From: Manduca sexta
Lineage: Eukaryota; Arthropoda; Insecta; Lepidoptera; Sphingidae
DNA: 64,000 nucleotides
Assembly: GCF_014839805.1 (NCBI RefSeq)
Contig: NC_051138.1
Span: forward strand, 13,328,983 to 13,392,982
Direction: 5' to 3'
Part shown: one piece after another, positions 32,335 through 44,365 of the stretch
Numbering within the stretch: position 1 is the stretch's first letter
Layout: each line of letters starts with the position of its first letter
The notes under the pieces: generated by a model
Database searches by the model: none
Seen by the model: the letters and a program-made list of their open reading frames with translations, nothing else
What the model was told of the DNA's origin: nothing
Position numbers and translations under genes: made by a program

Positions 32335-32515
32335 CTACGCCGTTTTACCACCCCCATACACAAATACAGAAATCCGCTGCCAAAACTGTGGTCGTATCTT
32401 TCGGGCTAGAATCGGTCTGATAATTCACCAGCGTAGGTGTATATCGTACCTCGCATCTTCTACGAACGCTACTTAATCATCTCACGTAGATGTTAATTGC
32501 CAATGATGATGATGA
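32335..32515 (+). pseudogene. LINE ORF2 C-terminal zinc-finger relic with (GAT)n tail
   Basis: One frame reads CQNCGRIFRARIGLIIHQRR then C, a C-x2-C...H-x4-C-type finger of the kind that closes ORF2 in several LINE clades. It is followed after about 90 bp by (gat)n, a tail typical of RTE-like or related elements. The upstream RT is not present. Clade assignment is tentative. Confidence 0.6.
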
Positions 32516-34012
32516 TTAATAACATTATTAATAGCATTAATAATAACCAGTTTCATTTATAAAATGCCGGGTACCGCTTAAATATTTTCTGAGAAATAAA
32601 ATACTTTCGAGACTCCTCGTAATACACCGAACAACCGTCCGAAATTAGGCGACCGCCGAATTACTTACCACATTTCATCAAAATACGTTCAGCAGTTTCT
32701 GAGATTTTTTTAACAAATATCCAAACACTCATAAAATTTTACAGTTATAATGTTAGTAAGATAAGAATAAAATGTAGTATTATTGTTCGTTTTACCACTA
32801 ACCTTAGGGTAGCTCCAATTGCCCTCACAGTAGTTTTTTGGCAATAAGATTAACGTCTGCGCGGCGCTTTAATCTAAATACGCCACTGATAATTAAACAA
32901 TTTATCTACCATTACACACTCATTGCATTTTAGTATCAGCCGAACCGGAATTCACTGAACAAACTTTACTTAATAACGTCATTGCATATGTAAGTATGTA
33001 TTCATTATTTTACGAGTATAAGTAGTTTTATGTTTACCTATAATAATAAAAAGTAAATAGGGAACTGCATATTAATACATGCAAATGTAGATTCTAATGT
33101 ATTTTTAATTCTTAGTGACGGGGAGATGCCATAGCGTCGGATGTGAACTCGTCACTCCAACTTATAACTTATAAGCCAGGATTTATAAGTACTTAATTTA
33201 TTTGAACCTGTAAAATTTAGCAATGAAAAATAAAATATGTAAAAAAAAATACGCGTAAAAAAAATGTAAAATTGATGCATTTAGCGTTTCTAACAATCAA
33301 CTCAAAACTAAAATAGTATTTAGTACTTATAACAAAACCTTAATTTATTTACTAAAAGACAACAATTTTAATCAAATTAGTTAACAAATAAGTAAAAGAG
33401 CAAGAACATAAAATTATAGCTAGCAAAATTCAACGAATGTGAACGTCCGTCAGATCCTAAGCAAAATGCAAGCAAAGTGCAAAACAGTATCACCAACGCA
33501 GTGATCCGCTGGCCAGCCGGTTCAGTTTCGCGCCTTTTTTCTCTCTTTTTTTGCACGACTGATCATGTCACCTTGCTCATTATACATTCTTGCTTGTTCT
33601 TGTACTGAGTACATTCTTTAGATTCCGTCAACCCTACGGGCTGTCAATCGTGTTGTCAATTCACTGTCATTTTATCGATGTTTTGGCAGATAATGTCTGT
33701 ATCCACCAAAAAGTTCTGAGATTATATAGAACGGACATTGACAAGATTTACATACAAAAATTTTGCACTGATGCGATGATTACACAACCTACCGTTAAAT
33801 AGCAAAACATCAATGTGAAATATATACTTAATATAAAATAAAATGCACCGTAACTTTTTCATATTGTGATTTGCACGTTGTTAATGCGCGTATTAGTATA
33901 GTTTTTGTAAATATGTTCAATTCAATTCAATTTTTATATTGTGGCTCCATCGTTGGCAGACTATGATTTTGCCCAATGTCAAAGTTGAAAGTAGGAATAG
34001 TTACGGGTCTAA
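32516..34012. other. Unrecognised DNA with a weak retroposon remnant at 32560-32760
   Basis: 32660-32710 has catttcatcaaaatacgttcag and cagtttctgaga, wording shared by many Helitron-like or RTE-like repeats, but no ends are preserved. The remainder shows nothing. Confidence 0.4.
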
Positions 34013-34887
34013 TCTATACTATTATATAAAGCTGAAGAGTTTGTTTGTTTGTTTGAACGCGCTAATCTCAGGAACTACCGGTCCAAACTGAAAAATTCTT
34101 TTTGCGTTGGATAGCCGTTTGTTCGTGGAGTGCTATAGGTTATATATCATCACGCTATACCCAATAGGAGCGGAGCAGTAATGGCTAATCTCAGGAACTA
34201 CCGGTCCAAACTGAAAAATTCTTTTTGCGTTGGATAGCCCTTTGTTCGTGGAGTGCTATAGGCTATATATCATCACGCTATACCCAATAGGAGCGGAGCA
34301 GTAATGGCTAATCTCAGGAACTACCGGTCCAAACTGAAAAATTCTTTTTGCGTTGGATAGCCCTTTGTTCGTAGAGTGCTTTATGCTATATATCATCGCG
34401 CAATACCTAATAGAAGCGGAGCAGTAATGGCTAATCTCAGGAACAACCGATTCGAACTGAAAAAATATTTTGGTGTTGAATAGTCCTTTATTTGTGGAGT
34501 GCTCAAAGTTATATATCATCACGCTATGACCAATAGAAGCAGAGCAGTAATGTAACATGTTGCAAAAACGGGGAAAATTATGAGTTTTGAGAGCTTTCGT
34601 TGCCTGCGCTGCGTAAACGGTTAAAGTTATGCAACAATGATGTATGACGGGATTGTTTCACTTAAAAAGTTCTAAAAAATATATTATAAAACAAAGTCCC
34701 CCGCTGCATCTGTCTGCCTGAACGTGTTAAACTCAAAAACTACCCAACATATTATGATGAAATTAGGTATGGAGACAGTTTGAGATCCTGAGAAGAACAT
34801 AGGCTCCCGGGAAACTACTACTTTTATAACGGAAAACTTTAGCCTGAAAAACTTTATAACGCGGGCGGAGCCGCGGGCAAAAGCTAG
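34013..34887 (+). mobile_element. Helitron family 1, complete, four 123-bp units
   Basis: A|TCTATACTATTATATAAAG at the 5' end. Tandem units start at 34062, 34185, 34308 and 34431 (period 123). A unique body follows, then the hairpin region gcgggcggagccgcgggc and aaaagCTAG|T. It is 875 bp and non-coding. The fourth unit, farthest from the 5' end, is the most diverged. Confidence 0.85.
34062..34553 (+). repeat. Four-copy 123-bp tandem repeat inside the Helitron
   Basis: Each unit begins ctaatctcaggaactaccgg and ends gcggagcagtaatgg. Units 1-3 are nearly identical, and unit 4 has about 20 differences. The sister Helitrons carry two units (27475-28111) and one decayed unit (53250-53756). Confidence 0.9.
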
Positions 34888-35812
34888 TATTATCTATGAC
34901 TGTTGAGCGGTAAATAAAGCAATGCCATTACAAAATAATTGTTTGTATCTACGGACGCTGTGACATCTTGTCACACGACATTTCAAACTAGACAACGAAT
35001 TATTACCAATTGGCAATAACTTTGGAGCACAAATGTGGTAGTCTAAGATCCCGCTGCAGAATTAGTGCACTCATCGAGTATATGTTAAAAATTACAACTT
35101 GGCCGCTAATATCTTTTATGAAATTATTGTTAATTGATTTTTCGGAAAACATTTCATTCATTTGTTTTTCAAATAAAATATCGTCCACTTCATGACAATA
35201 CACATAAAGACTCTGAAAAACCACGGTTGCCGTTGCGCACTTGGCCGCACCTCTTCGCAGCCAGGTGTAAGCAGGTATGACTATGATACATTTACTCGTT
35301 CATAATGTATATTTATTAGCTATACATCAAATTAAAGCTGAATTTTTTCGGTTGATCATGATACACGGTTGCCTAATTAAATCTAGCCGAAAATAAGGGT
35401 TGCTGACTCTTAAAAATGATAAATATTGAAGGTACAGTGAAAGAAAGCTAGCGCGTAATATTACCAGTCAGAAAAGGATAGCGAGTACCAGCTGTACGAC
35501 ACTTTTGAGCCATTGCGCATGCGCCTGATGATAGTGTTCTCAACCAACAGTTAAAATAATAGTAGATACAACTTAATAAATACTCCAAAGAAAAGTCTTC
35601 TCAAATTATACATGAATTGATTTATCGCGTATATGAGACGAGCCGTAAATTATGAAATCTAACGGGCAAATCGATTTTGCCTTTACGAATTTTCTTCAAA
35701 AAGATTGTGCAATGAATGGTCCTTAGGGAAGTGAGCTGTTTCTCTTAAGGCGCGACCCCAGCAAAAAGGCGCACCAACCGTATTTTTAGAATAGATGACG
35801 TATTCGAAATTA
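34888..35812. other. Unrecognised DNA
   Basis: No repeat or exon is supported. The segment near 35225-35275 is locally GC-richer but shows no motif. Confidence 0.45.
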
Positions 35813-35930
35813 CTAGCTTTTGCCTGCGAATTTACCCGTATATAAAGTTTTCTGGAATAAATATATTCCCGGAATAAAAAGTAGCCTATAGTAACCAGGA
35901 GTGATGTAGCTTCTTATCAGTAAAAAAAAG
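35813..35930 (-). mobile_element. Helitron 3' fragment
   Basis: On the minus strand it ends ...aaaagCTAG|T. Upstream is the cccggaataaaaagtagcct block. Confidence 0.5.
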
Positions 35931-36420
35931 CGGTGTAGTAGACACACACACACACACAAATGCGTACACTAACATAACACACAAATAGATGACACATACA
36001 TAGCTGAGTTTTTATTGTAATGAAATAGTAATTAAATTGAGACTATTAGACATTTATATCTTCAGGGGAATAAAGCTGTAGACCGAAATACGGGTTCTTC
36101 CTAATTCGAATACAGATACTCCCATATTTTATGAAAAGTGTAGTACTTTATACCCCCCAATTCAGCCTCTTACAGTAAATTTATAACTATTGTATTTTTA
36201 AAAAATAAATAATAATTTAAATAAATTACGGGATAAATAAAAAAATAAAAGTCCCATGTTCACTTTACTCTTACAGTGTGTGTTTAGCTCCCACAAAATA
36301 GTACGGTTTATAGTTTCAAAATTCACGCTTATCAAAAATTAACGATTAAAACTTATTTAAGTGAAAATTTATACGTCATTGAGTGTTAAGAATATTTTGG
36401 GATCAGCATATTATTAAAAA
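35931..36420. other. Unrecognised DNA with a short (CA)n at 35941-35957
   Basis: Nothing else supported. Confidence 0.5.
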
Positions 36421-36725
36421 GCCACGATAGCTTAGTTGGTTGAGGAACGGACTGTCGAGACAAATGTGTGCAGGTTCAAATCCCAAGGGCACACACCTCT
36501 GACTTTTCTAAAAAAATATGTGTGTATTCTTTGTGAATTATCGCTTCCTTTAACGGTGAAGGAAAACATCGTGAGGAAACCTGCATACCTGAGAAATTTT
36601 CTATTAGGAATTTTCGAGGGTGTGTGAAGTCTACCAATCCGCACTAGAAGTCTAAACCCTCTCAGTAGTAGAGGAGGCCCGCGCCTAGTGGGACAGTAAA
36701 TAATACAGGGCTGATATTATTATTT
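36421..36725 (+). repeat. SINE A, full-length, slightly deleted
   Basis: Head with A box tagcttagttggttgagg and B box ggttcaaatccc. The ggccagcgtggtggact block in the 3' half is deleted. Confidence 0.85.
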
Positions 36726-37562
36726 TATGTTATATATTATTCTTTGTCTTTAAATGCGATTTAAATTTTAAAAATAGCCTATGTCAATTAGCTTTCTAAC
36801 GGTCGAAACCTTTTTAAAAATAAACGTCTTTAGCATGAAGTAAATGTTAAATAAATCTCATTAAAAGTTACGTAAAGGGTAACAAGAAGGTCTTTCATTT
36901 CCAAGATATCTGCTTATAACCAGGTGCAGAGCTATCTAGAACTTTGATTAACAAAGTTCACTACAAAAGGACAATCAGCGGAAAGACAGCATTAAATGCA
37001 ATTCCCAGATTAAAGTTAAAGTAAGGTGTATAAGATTTTTTAATGAATGATAAGATTTTTTATCCTTATAATAATAAAAATAATGAGGGGCCGGTTTGTG
37101 GCGAGCTGACGGTGAGATGCGAGGCCATGTACTCCAATTACGTATGGCTTAAATGAGACCTCTGGCGGCGCTTGGCTGAACTGGCCGACTAGGGATGGAA
37201 ATCCCAAGAGATAAGAACCTGAGCTTCAGGGTGGAAGTGCTCGTCTGCATAAAAGCGAGGAAACCTGCTCCGGGACCCGCGATGGTGAAATCGTTACACA
37301 CCTATCGAATTCCTTTGCACCCACACCATTCTTGCGTCTTTTTCGTACGCCAATTGCGGGATGCCCATCTAGTGGAGGTAAGTTGCCGTCCACCTTGAAT
37401 ACAAAATATTGGGATATTTTACTTGGTAGGCATCCCGTTGTCTCAATCAACCAATCATTCCGGATAGATCCCATTTATAAATTTGTATAACACATATCTT
37501 GTTTGCAATAGTCCTTGCACCTCATGGGCGCTATTTATTTATTTAATGATACATCAACAGTT
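36726..37562. other. Mixed DNA: MITE half near 36770-36825 and a GC-rich unknown at 37085-37400
   Basis: 36780-36825 (tgtcaattagctttctaacg then gtcgaa) resembles one end of the CGACGGTTG MITE family. 37085-37400 is GC-rich with no frame I can assign, and may be retroposon UTR. Confidence 0.35.
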
Positions 37563-37867
37563 TGTAGCGGCGTAAAGGTAGACGCCGCTGTAGAGGAACA
37601 GATGGTTGCGTTCCTCTATGGAAGAGGGAAAATTTCCAGTCAGGCAGATGTTGCGCCTGACCGGCCGCGGCCCCTCCAATGGTTCCTATTCGGAGATGGT
37701 ATATATGCAACGCGTCGCTCAAATTGTGCAAGCGTGATTCAGGATCGACGTCGCCATCTATCGTGATTGCTGTGTGATATCACTGTAGTTGCGTCACTGC
37801 ATCGATCCTCTTGCAGTTCTGGCGATGTTGACAAGATGGCGGTGTATGCATCGATTGTACCGCCACA
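37563..37867 (-). mobile_element. LTR, probably the 3' LTR of a minus-strand retrotransposon remnant
   Basis: Homologous to 20233-20575 with TG...CA ends (TGTAGCGGCG...CGCCACA on plus). Immediately beside it, 37868-37882 reads on the minus strand as a purine run (cggggggggagtga), the expected polypurine tract before a 3' LTR. Sequence to about 38000 may be internal element DNA. Confidence 0.55.
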
Positions 37868-37999
37868 TCACTCCCCCCCGGAGACCGGAGGTCGAAAGTC
37901 TTCAGTCGAGTCTTCTTCAATGCTAATTGTAGCTTGCCAGTGCCAGAGAGATGATGCTCCAGTGAGTCGGGGTGTTGACACATGCTTAATTTAAATTAC

Positions 38000-38457
38000 A
38001 ACATATATGCATGAGTCTAATCACTAATCACAGGTGTGAAACAGTATTTATGTAAAAATAAAAACAACAAAATTAAATACATATTTTTTTTAAAATATTA
38101 AAACAATCAAGCATTAAACACATAAACTGTACTGCATTACTGTGTACTATACTAAGATATATAATAAAAAGAATATAAAACTATTTAAAACACATCAAGC
38201 TACAAGTCACAAAGCATTTGTCTTTTGAAATAAAAAGTGGTACCCGAAAAAATATCCACGGATGAAGATACTTTCGCCAGTGTTTCCTTCATAGGTACAT
38301 AGAGTACCTGCAAGCTGTACATATCGGAACTAGAGCAATGTATTATAAAGGGACCTCTACGTGTTTAATCCATATCCCCACGCAAGCTAAAAGTTTCGGC
38401 TTTCGTGCCATGTCTTCTCGGAAGAAATATACAACATAATAATGAAAATATCAGGTA
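38000..38457. other. Unrecognised DNA
   Basis: Nothing supported. Confidence 0.5.
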
Positions 38458-38573
38458 TGTATTATAATACTGTCCAATACTGAGTACGTCAGAGCTGTGT
38501 TTGGGTTTTGAGTATGCAAAACTTCGTCTCGGTAGTCAGTTCCATTTACAACTAGGCTATCGTGTACTTTACT
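38458..38573 (-). repeat. SINE A, degenerate with internal deletion
   Basis: The 3' end (tattataatactgtcc) joins the head region (cgtctcggtagtc, aactaggctatcgtg). Confidence 0.45.
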
Positions 38574-38889
38574 TTACTTATCCTTATTTGTTACTAATGA
38601 ACTAGCAGTTTTGATTCTACGCACGTTTTTATAACTAGGGGTTGTTCCCGGCTTTAATAACTTGAAAAAATTTCCTAGCCCAAAATCAAGTCAGCCTGTG
38701 TGTTAATCCAGGACATAAATGATATTGGAGTATATACCTATATATAGATTCGTGTACCAAATTTCATTAAAATCATTTCTTTTTTGCATATAGTTACTTC
38801 TAATAAACTTTGAAACATCACGAAGTGTAGTATTTATAAATGTGGTAAGAAGATAGATTATACTGGTTTCTTGTGTTTACGTAGACTTT
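38574..38889. other. Unrecognised DNA with a weak Helitron/RTE-like trace
   Basis: gtaccaaatttcattaaaat is shared wording with other repeats, but no boundaries survive. Confidence 0.35.
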
Positions 38890-39165
38890 TAAATAAAACT
38901 AGTTTTCGCATTTTACAGCAGTTTTTTTTCCCCATGTTTCGAAGACTTCAGCCACGGTTTGAGGTGGCGGTTGTAGACAAATCAAAGTTACAAAAAATAC
39001 CTATATCTTGTAATTAAATAATTTAATACTTAACTAAACAAAATAAGTCGTAGAAGGTTTTAACTGCGCAAAATAAGCTCGCAATGCCTTAAAGTCGAAA
39101 GAAACCAGAGAAAAATAAAAGTAAAAAATTGCGATAAAATCTGAAAACTAGTTTTATTTTAATTA
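38890..39165. repeat. Repeat G with both inverted ends
   Basis: Left aaataaaactagttttcgca and, inverted at the right, gaaaactagttttattttaa. The interior has cgaagacttcagcc and aatcaaagttac. It suggests G is a DNA element with inverted ends. Confidence 0.5.
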
Positions 39166-39196
39166 TAGTCTATGTTGCTTTTTTATCTACACTTTA

Positions 39197-39461
39197 CATA
39201 CATACATACATAACATCACGCATTTATCCCCGAAGGGGTATGCAGAGGCGAAACTAGGGCACCCACTTTTCGCCAAATATGTTCCGTCCCATGATGTGAT
39301 AGGGGGCGAGCCTATCGCCATATCGGGCACAAATTCCAGACTCCGGGCTGATACTGAGCAGAAAAACCCAAATATCACTTTGCCCGATCCGGGATTCGAA
39401 CCCAGGACCTCAGAGCGCTATTGTACCGGACATGCAATACAACTACGCCACCGAGGCAGTC
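39197..39461 (-). repeat. SINE B, complete copy with target duplication
   Basis: tRNA-like head (gactgcctcggtggcgtagt on minus, B box gggttcgaatccc). The body ends in a (TATG)n tail. It is flanked by the 12-bp duplication atctacacttta (39185-39196 and 39462-39473). It is young, as few changes separate it from 45338 and 55342. Confidence 0.9.
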
Positions 39462-39726
39462 ATCTACACTTTATATATTATTAAAGGCGGAATTACAGCC
39501 AAAACCATTTTGTACCAAATTAAATGTTCTATAATAGTTCAGTAAGAGTTTATATGAATTAAATCACAGATAACATAAGAATATTAATTTAATTATAAAT
39601 ATATATAATATAATATCCATAACGCCTAGAACTGTCATTTGTCGTTATGATCGTGAATATATTCATAAGATTTTTTAAGATATTATGCAAGCTAACAACT
39701 AAATAAATCATTATCAATTTAATTTT

Positions 39727-39872
39727 CCTGACTCCGAGCTGCGACGGAGTTGTTTTTTTAAGATGAAGAAACTATCACAATTATTTTGTTCCGATCCGGG
39801 AATCGAAGCTAGGACCTCAGTGCGGTAGTACTCGTACCGTGTACAATTATAACTATGCCATCGAAGCAGTCA
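39727..39872 (-). repeat. SINE C, 5' half
   Basis: The head (ctgcttcgatggcatagttat on minus) resembles that of SINE B, but the body (cacaattattttg, then ccgtcgcagctcggagtcag on minus) is that of SINE C at 41169-41516. Confidence 0.6.
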
Positions 39873-39994
39873 ATTATTATTTGAATTTAGGTATATCAGT
39901 CTTGTTTTTACATATATTTTAAATGCAAAAGTTTATGTTTGGATAGTAATTAATAATTTCTTACGTTTACGCGAATGTTTGACATTGAAATAAG

Positions 39995-40312
39995 ACTACT
40001 TACTGATGGCAGGTCTCTCATATGTGGGAGTCCCGCGTGGGTAGGTACCGCCGCAATGTCTATTTCTGCCGCCAAGTAGCAGTGTGTAGTCACTGTTGTA
40101 TATCGTTTTCAAAGACATTGTAGCCAGTGTAACTATTGGTTATAGTAAGACTTAACATCTCATGTCTTAGGATGGCGATTGCAGTGGGATACTAAACAAT
40201 AATTTGTAATTCAAAGTATGGGATGGTGATTCTACGGTTTATGGGCAGCCATATCATTTATCATCAGGCAAACGGCAACTCGTCTCGTCATTCAAAGCAA
40301 TAAAAAAAAACT
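39995..40312 (+). repeat. Repeat E, full-length
   Basis: The most complete E: from actgatggcaggtctctcat to catcaggcaaacggcaactc, cattcaaagc and an A tail. Confidence 0.7.
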
Positions 40313-41168
40313 TGACGGACTTTGTTCTCTCCTGACCGTGAATGTCGGGTAAAAAAGCAAAAAATATTTCGCGAAAAAATCCGTATAGTAGTTTTGTGGT
40401 ATGCTTTGAATTATTAGAAGCAGACATTGTTGACCAGATTCGAATGAAATTTGATAAACAGGCTACTTTTGTCCCGGAAAAGTTCGTTCGTTTTAAATAC
40501 GTGACTGCACTTAACAGTGATTGCGAAAATAATTGCTACACAACGTGCGTCCACGCCTTCATTATTTCAAAATCAAGGCTAAAGGTGCTTGGCCTTATTG
40601 GTATTTACATATCGTTGGCTCATTATTGCATGATTTTATGTCTTATCAGTAAAAAAAAACAATAATCCCAAATGATAAATAACGAGCATTAATTATTAAT
40701 TTTTTTATAATTTTTACCAACATGAAAATTTTAATCATTTTTTAACATAAATATAAATTAACACAGGACCTTGTAATACTGAGCTAGCTATATTTCCATT
40801 ATTTCTATTTATTTTGTACAGGAAGGCAGCGGCGAAAGATAAAATTTTCCGAAAGCGACCCGACACAACATATATGCGACTATCATAGCGGGACTTTTAT
40901 CCTTAAAAACACACTCTCAAAGACGAAACCGCTTGGAAAAATCTAAAGCGAGGCTCAGATTACCAAGAATACAGAAGTTCAATAGTCTACTTCCGCTGAT
41001 TTTTACCTTTTATTCGTATACAAGGTAAGCAAGACTCACAGCAAGCTGATTTCTGCAAATATTGTAGCTTGCAAGACTTGCAGGGAGTGTAGAATTTGTA
41101 TGGAATAGTTAAAAAATTGCCGCTGGTGTAAACGCATCTGGAAGTTCTTGCGCAATATGATTCTCTCC
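40313..41168. other. Unrecognised DNA; decayed Helitron end at 40830-40945
   Basis: A 107-codon plus frame (40342-40665) has no domain I recognise and no splice framing. 40900-40945 (cgggacttttatcc, gacgaaaccgcttgg) is a decayed Helitron 3' region. Confidence 0.4.
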
Positions 41169-41516
41169 TAGCTGAATTTCGGCCACGGCGGCCAATTTCA
41201 TCAGAGATCAGCCAAGTACGCAGGATATATTATAGTGCACAAATGTGCGCGCAATACACAGGTGTACTCTGTACACTACTTCTACTCTCCGACATGACCG
41301 GAGAGAGATTAGGCACATTACCAAGGGCTTTACGTGCTTTCTGATGCACGGGGGTATCACACCGCTAACTTCCTGGCTCCGAGCTACGACGGAGTAATTT
41401 TTAAGATGGGAAAGGCTAGTCACAATTATTTTTGGCTCGACCTGGAATATAACCCAGGACCTCAGCGCCATAGTCGTACTTATACCGCGTACGCATTACA
41501 ACTACGCCACGGGGAT
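41169..41516 (-). repeat. SINE C, full-length
   Basis: On the minus strand: tRNA-like head (ccccgtggcgtagttgtaat), B box close to gggttatattcca, then a body with tccgtcgtagctcggagcca and tgatacccccgtgcatcag, ending ccgccgtggccgaaattc. Its head is close to that of SINE B while the body is distinct. Confidence 0.65.
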
Positions 41517-42106
41517 ATTCAAATGCGTAATATTTTGCTGGGAGAACTTGCTTGTCCAAACGTAGGACAACATTTCAAAATTCAAATTTCTTTAGAAGCT
41601 TTCACATTTTTTCTTTTTTCTGCAACCTTGTCAGTCCATACTTTGCAGATATATTTATAAAATTTTCTGTAAGAGTTTCTTTAAAACTGACGAACATCTT
41701 ACGCTTTTTCCATTCATTAAAATTGACTTTTGCTTATATTTATTACAATAAATTTTCCTGTTATAAATGCCAATGTGATTCCTCAGAATTGCTTCCTTGT
41801 CAAACGTAGCCTTAAATTATGAGTCTTATATCCTTAGCATTTAGGTATAATATAAAACAATGTAAACAAGAAAAGATCGTTTATATTTCTTTTAAAACTT
41901 TTATCACGTGAAATGTCGCTTCCTAGAAATTGTAAATTTCCTCATTTTAAAGTTCATGTATGTTTTAAATTAAGAAATATCGAGTGAATTAACAATTGTT
42001 CGATAAAGAGGCCTCGAATTAGCTATTAAATACATTCATTAAGCTCTTGCTTAATTGCAAATAAACATTGACTTCCAACCTTTCTGTATATAAAAGTTCA
42101 GGCTTT
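41517..42106. other. Unrecognised DNA
   Basis: Nothing supported. Confidence 0.5.
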
Positions 42107-42410
42107 AATATAGCCCTGTATTATATTCTATCCTAATGCTGGGCACAGGCCTCCTCTGCTACTAAGGAGGCCTTATTCCACTACGCTAGCTTAGTGCGAG
42201 TTGGCAAACTTCACATACCTTCGATATTGTTATGGAGCACTTCTCAGTATGCAGGTTTTCTCATGATGGTTTTCTTCGCCGTTAAAGCAAGCGATAATGC
42301 ATAAATAGTACTCGAATAACTTTAAAAAGTCATAAGTGCGTGTCCTTGTCTTTGAACTTACGGACATTCATCTCGGCAGTTCTTTCCATTCTCAACTCGG
42401 CTTTGACCAT
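42107..42410 (-). repeat. SINE A, full-length, diverged
   Basis: From tatagccctgtattatat to the head (gccgagttgagaatgg on minus). The internal tttaacggcgaag block and B box are still readable. Confidence 0.75.
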
Positions 42411-42602
42411 TAAGTTACTATTTAGTTACAATTAATTTGGGTTGTATCAAACCATTTAAGTGAAAATATTTTTTTTATAAGGCATGTAGTCCTCTTAGTA
42501 ACAAGACACATTATAATTTCAGATCCAGTGATTTACATATTACATAATTTAGAATATAATGAAATATACGTAACAAAAATAAAATCACATTCTAAACTCT
42601 AT

Positions 42603-42604
<2 letters not shown>

Positions 42605-42663
<59 letters not shown>
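42605..42663. repeat. (AT)n microsatellite
   Basis: About 58 bp of pure AT dinucleotide. Confidence 0.95.
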
Positions 42664-42667
<4 letters not shown>

Positions 42668-42715
42668 TTTACTCAAGTTTAATATATATAAACATAGCTA
42701 TTAAACTTGAGTAAA
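42668..42715. repeat. Perfect 17-bp inverted repeat
   Basis: Arms 42668-42684 (tttactcaagtttaata) and 42699-42715, loop 14 nt, adjoining the (AT)n tract. Confidence 0.9.
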
Positions 42716-43084
42716 CACTTTAACATTATAATTAAACCTTTTTAGCTCACCTTCAAAATAATGGTTTATAAAATTGTTTTAAATTCCAGAATTCCTTGAG
42801 CTTATCAACGACATGATAGATTTTAACATGTTTGATGTGGGATTATACAAGGCTTCAAATTTTAAACACGTGTTCTTTTACTTCCTCCTTAAAAGGTTAT
42901 GTGGCCTAGACCTGTTGAGATCAATAAATAAACGTACAATGAGATACTGTTGTACTTTGTTTTTATTTTGGGATCTTTTTGTTTTTTCATTCCGTTTAAG
43001 AGGCGTTCAACTCGTGTTGAGGTCCTTGACTACACTGATTATTATAATGTGTGTTTGTCATTGTTTAGTATTTACCGAGTCAGT

Positions 43085-43645
43085 AATGCCTATAGAAAAT
43101 AAAATGATAGTTATTGCAATAAAACTGTTTGATGGATTTTAGCGCGGTTTTTTATATTATAATGTTCTCCCAACGTTTCGAAGACTTCAGCCTTCATGGT
43201 CATGGGATGGACTAAGGTGTTGGTCGTCCACCAAAACAAAGTTACAATGCCTACCTAAAACAAATACTAACCAAAAAAATAATCTGTCGTAGCTCGGAGT
43301 CAAGAAGTAGGTGGTGTGATACCCTCGTGCCTCGGAAAGCACGTAAAGCCGTTGGTCCTGCGTCTGATCTGTCTCCGGTAATATCGGATTGCCGTCTCAC
43401 CGAACTATGAGAGTGAAGGAACAGAGAGTGAACCTGTGTATTGCGCACGCACTTGTACACTATTATAATATGTAATGCATTCTTGGCTGATCTCCGCTGA
43501 GATTGGTTGCCGTGGCCGAAATTCACTTATGAAGCAATATCTACCTACATTTTACAATTATACATTTTAAATTTTTAGCTGTTGACGTTACCTTAAAACA
43601 CAGTATTAAAGTCTGGCATCCAGTTTTTGGATACGTTAAGGTACT
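43085..43645 (+). repeat. Repeat G interrupted by SINE C
   Basis: G motifs (gattttagcgcgg, ccaacgtttcgaagacttca, caaagttacaatgcctac) stop near 43265 and resume at 43533 with atctacctacattttacaat and agctgttgacgt. The gap is a SINE C copy. Confidence 0.65.
43283..43528 (+). repeat. SINE C, headless copy inside repeat G
   Basis: Begins tcgtagctcggagtcaagaa and ends ttgccgtggccgaaattcac. Matches 41169-41395 inverted. The tRNA-like head is absent (5' truncation). Confidence 0.65.
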
Positions 43646-44137
43646 TTGCCATGTCTGTAAAGAAATACTTATATTAATGGAAATATTTGTTTCAGTAGAG
43701 ATTTGAATCCGCAGTCTTCCGTCTCACAAACACATCACACGCTACGTCTCAGATATTATCGTAATATAGTACTAAATTCTTACACACATGTACGACATAT
43801 TTTATAATCTAGTTAGAGTAAACGCAAGTTAACTGTCACTAAATATTTTTTTATTGGTCGTTCATTTAGATTAATCCGCATGTGGAATATTGCTGAACAT
43901 GGCATATTACTTATGAAATTGGTTTCCCCATGTGGGTCCTATGTTAAGCTTAAATAAAAATATCCCTTACCCCGTATGTGGATGCCATTGACTATTGAAA
44001 ATGCTGTATGCAGTCCCCGTGACATGCGTGAACAGCAAATACTCCGCACACCGAATTCGGATTCTAACAATGAATGAGAATAGGCCTTATAGTAAGTTAG
44101 ATTTTAAATATCGGCCGGAGAGTCTTAAGTACGTTAA
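43646..44137. other. Unrecognised DNA
   Basis: Nothing supported. Confidence 0.5.
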
Positions 44138-44365
44138 GTTATATTGCGTGAGCGGTTCAACAACACTCTAAGGTCCCAGGTTCAAATTCCGGATTGGGCA
44201 GTGATATTAGGTATTTTGGTATATATTAGTCCGAAGTCTGTAATTGCTTACCTGATATATAGGCTCGTCTCCTATCACATCATGGAACTGAACACACAAG
44301 CGAAAAGTGGTGCCCGGTTGCACATCTGGCTACCCCTTCGAGGATACAGGACTGATGTGTGTTTA
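44138..44365 (+). repeat. SINE B, diverged
   Basis: Motif order kept: aggtcccaggttcaaattcc, ggcagtgatatta, cctatcacatcatggaa and ccccttcgaggata. Confidence 0.7.

Larger units (their letters stand above)
42411..43084. other. Unrecognised DNA around an (AT)n tract
   Basis: Contains (AT)n at 42605-42663 and a 17-bp inverted repeat beside it. A 109-codon frame at 42813-43142 has no recognisable domain. Confidence 0.45.

Noticed and set aside
34062..34553. CRISPR-like regular direct repeats
   Set aside because: The 123-bp units are contiguous with no unique spacers and lie inside a Helitron, so this is a minisatellite.
40342..40665. 107-codon frame as a host gene
   Set aside because: No domain, no promoter or splice context, and AT-driven composition. 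It may be chance.
42813..43142. 109-codon frame
   Set aside because: Hydrophobic residues arise from T-rich codons, and the frame overlaps the start of repeat G.
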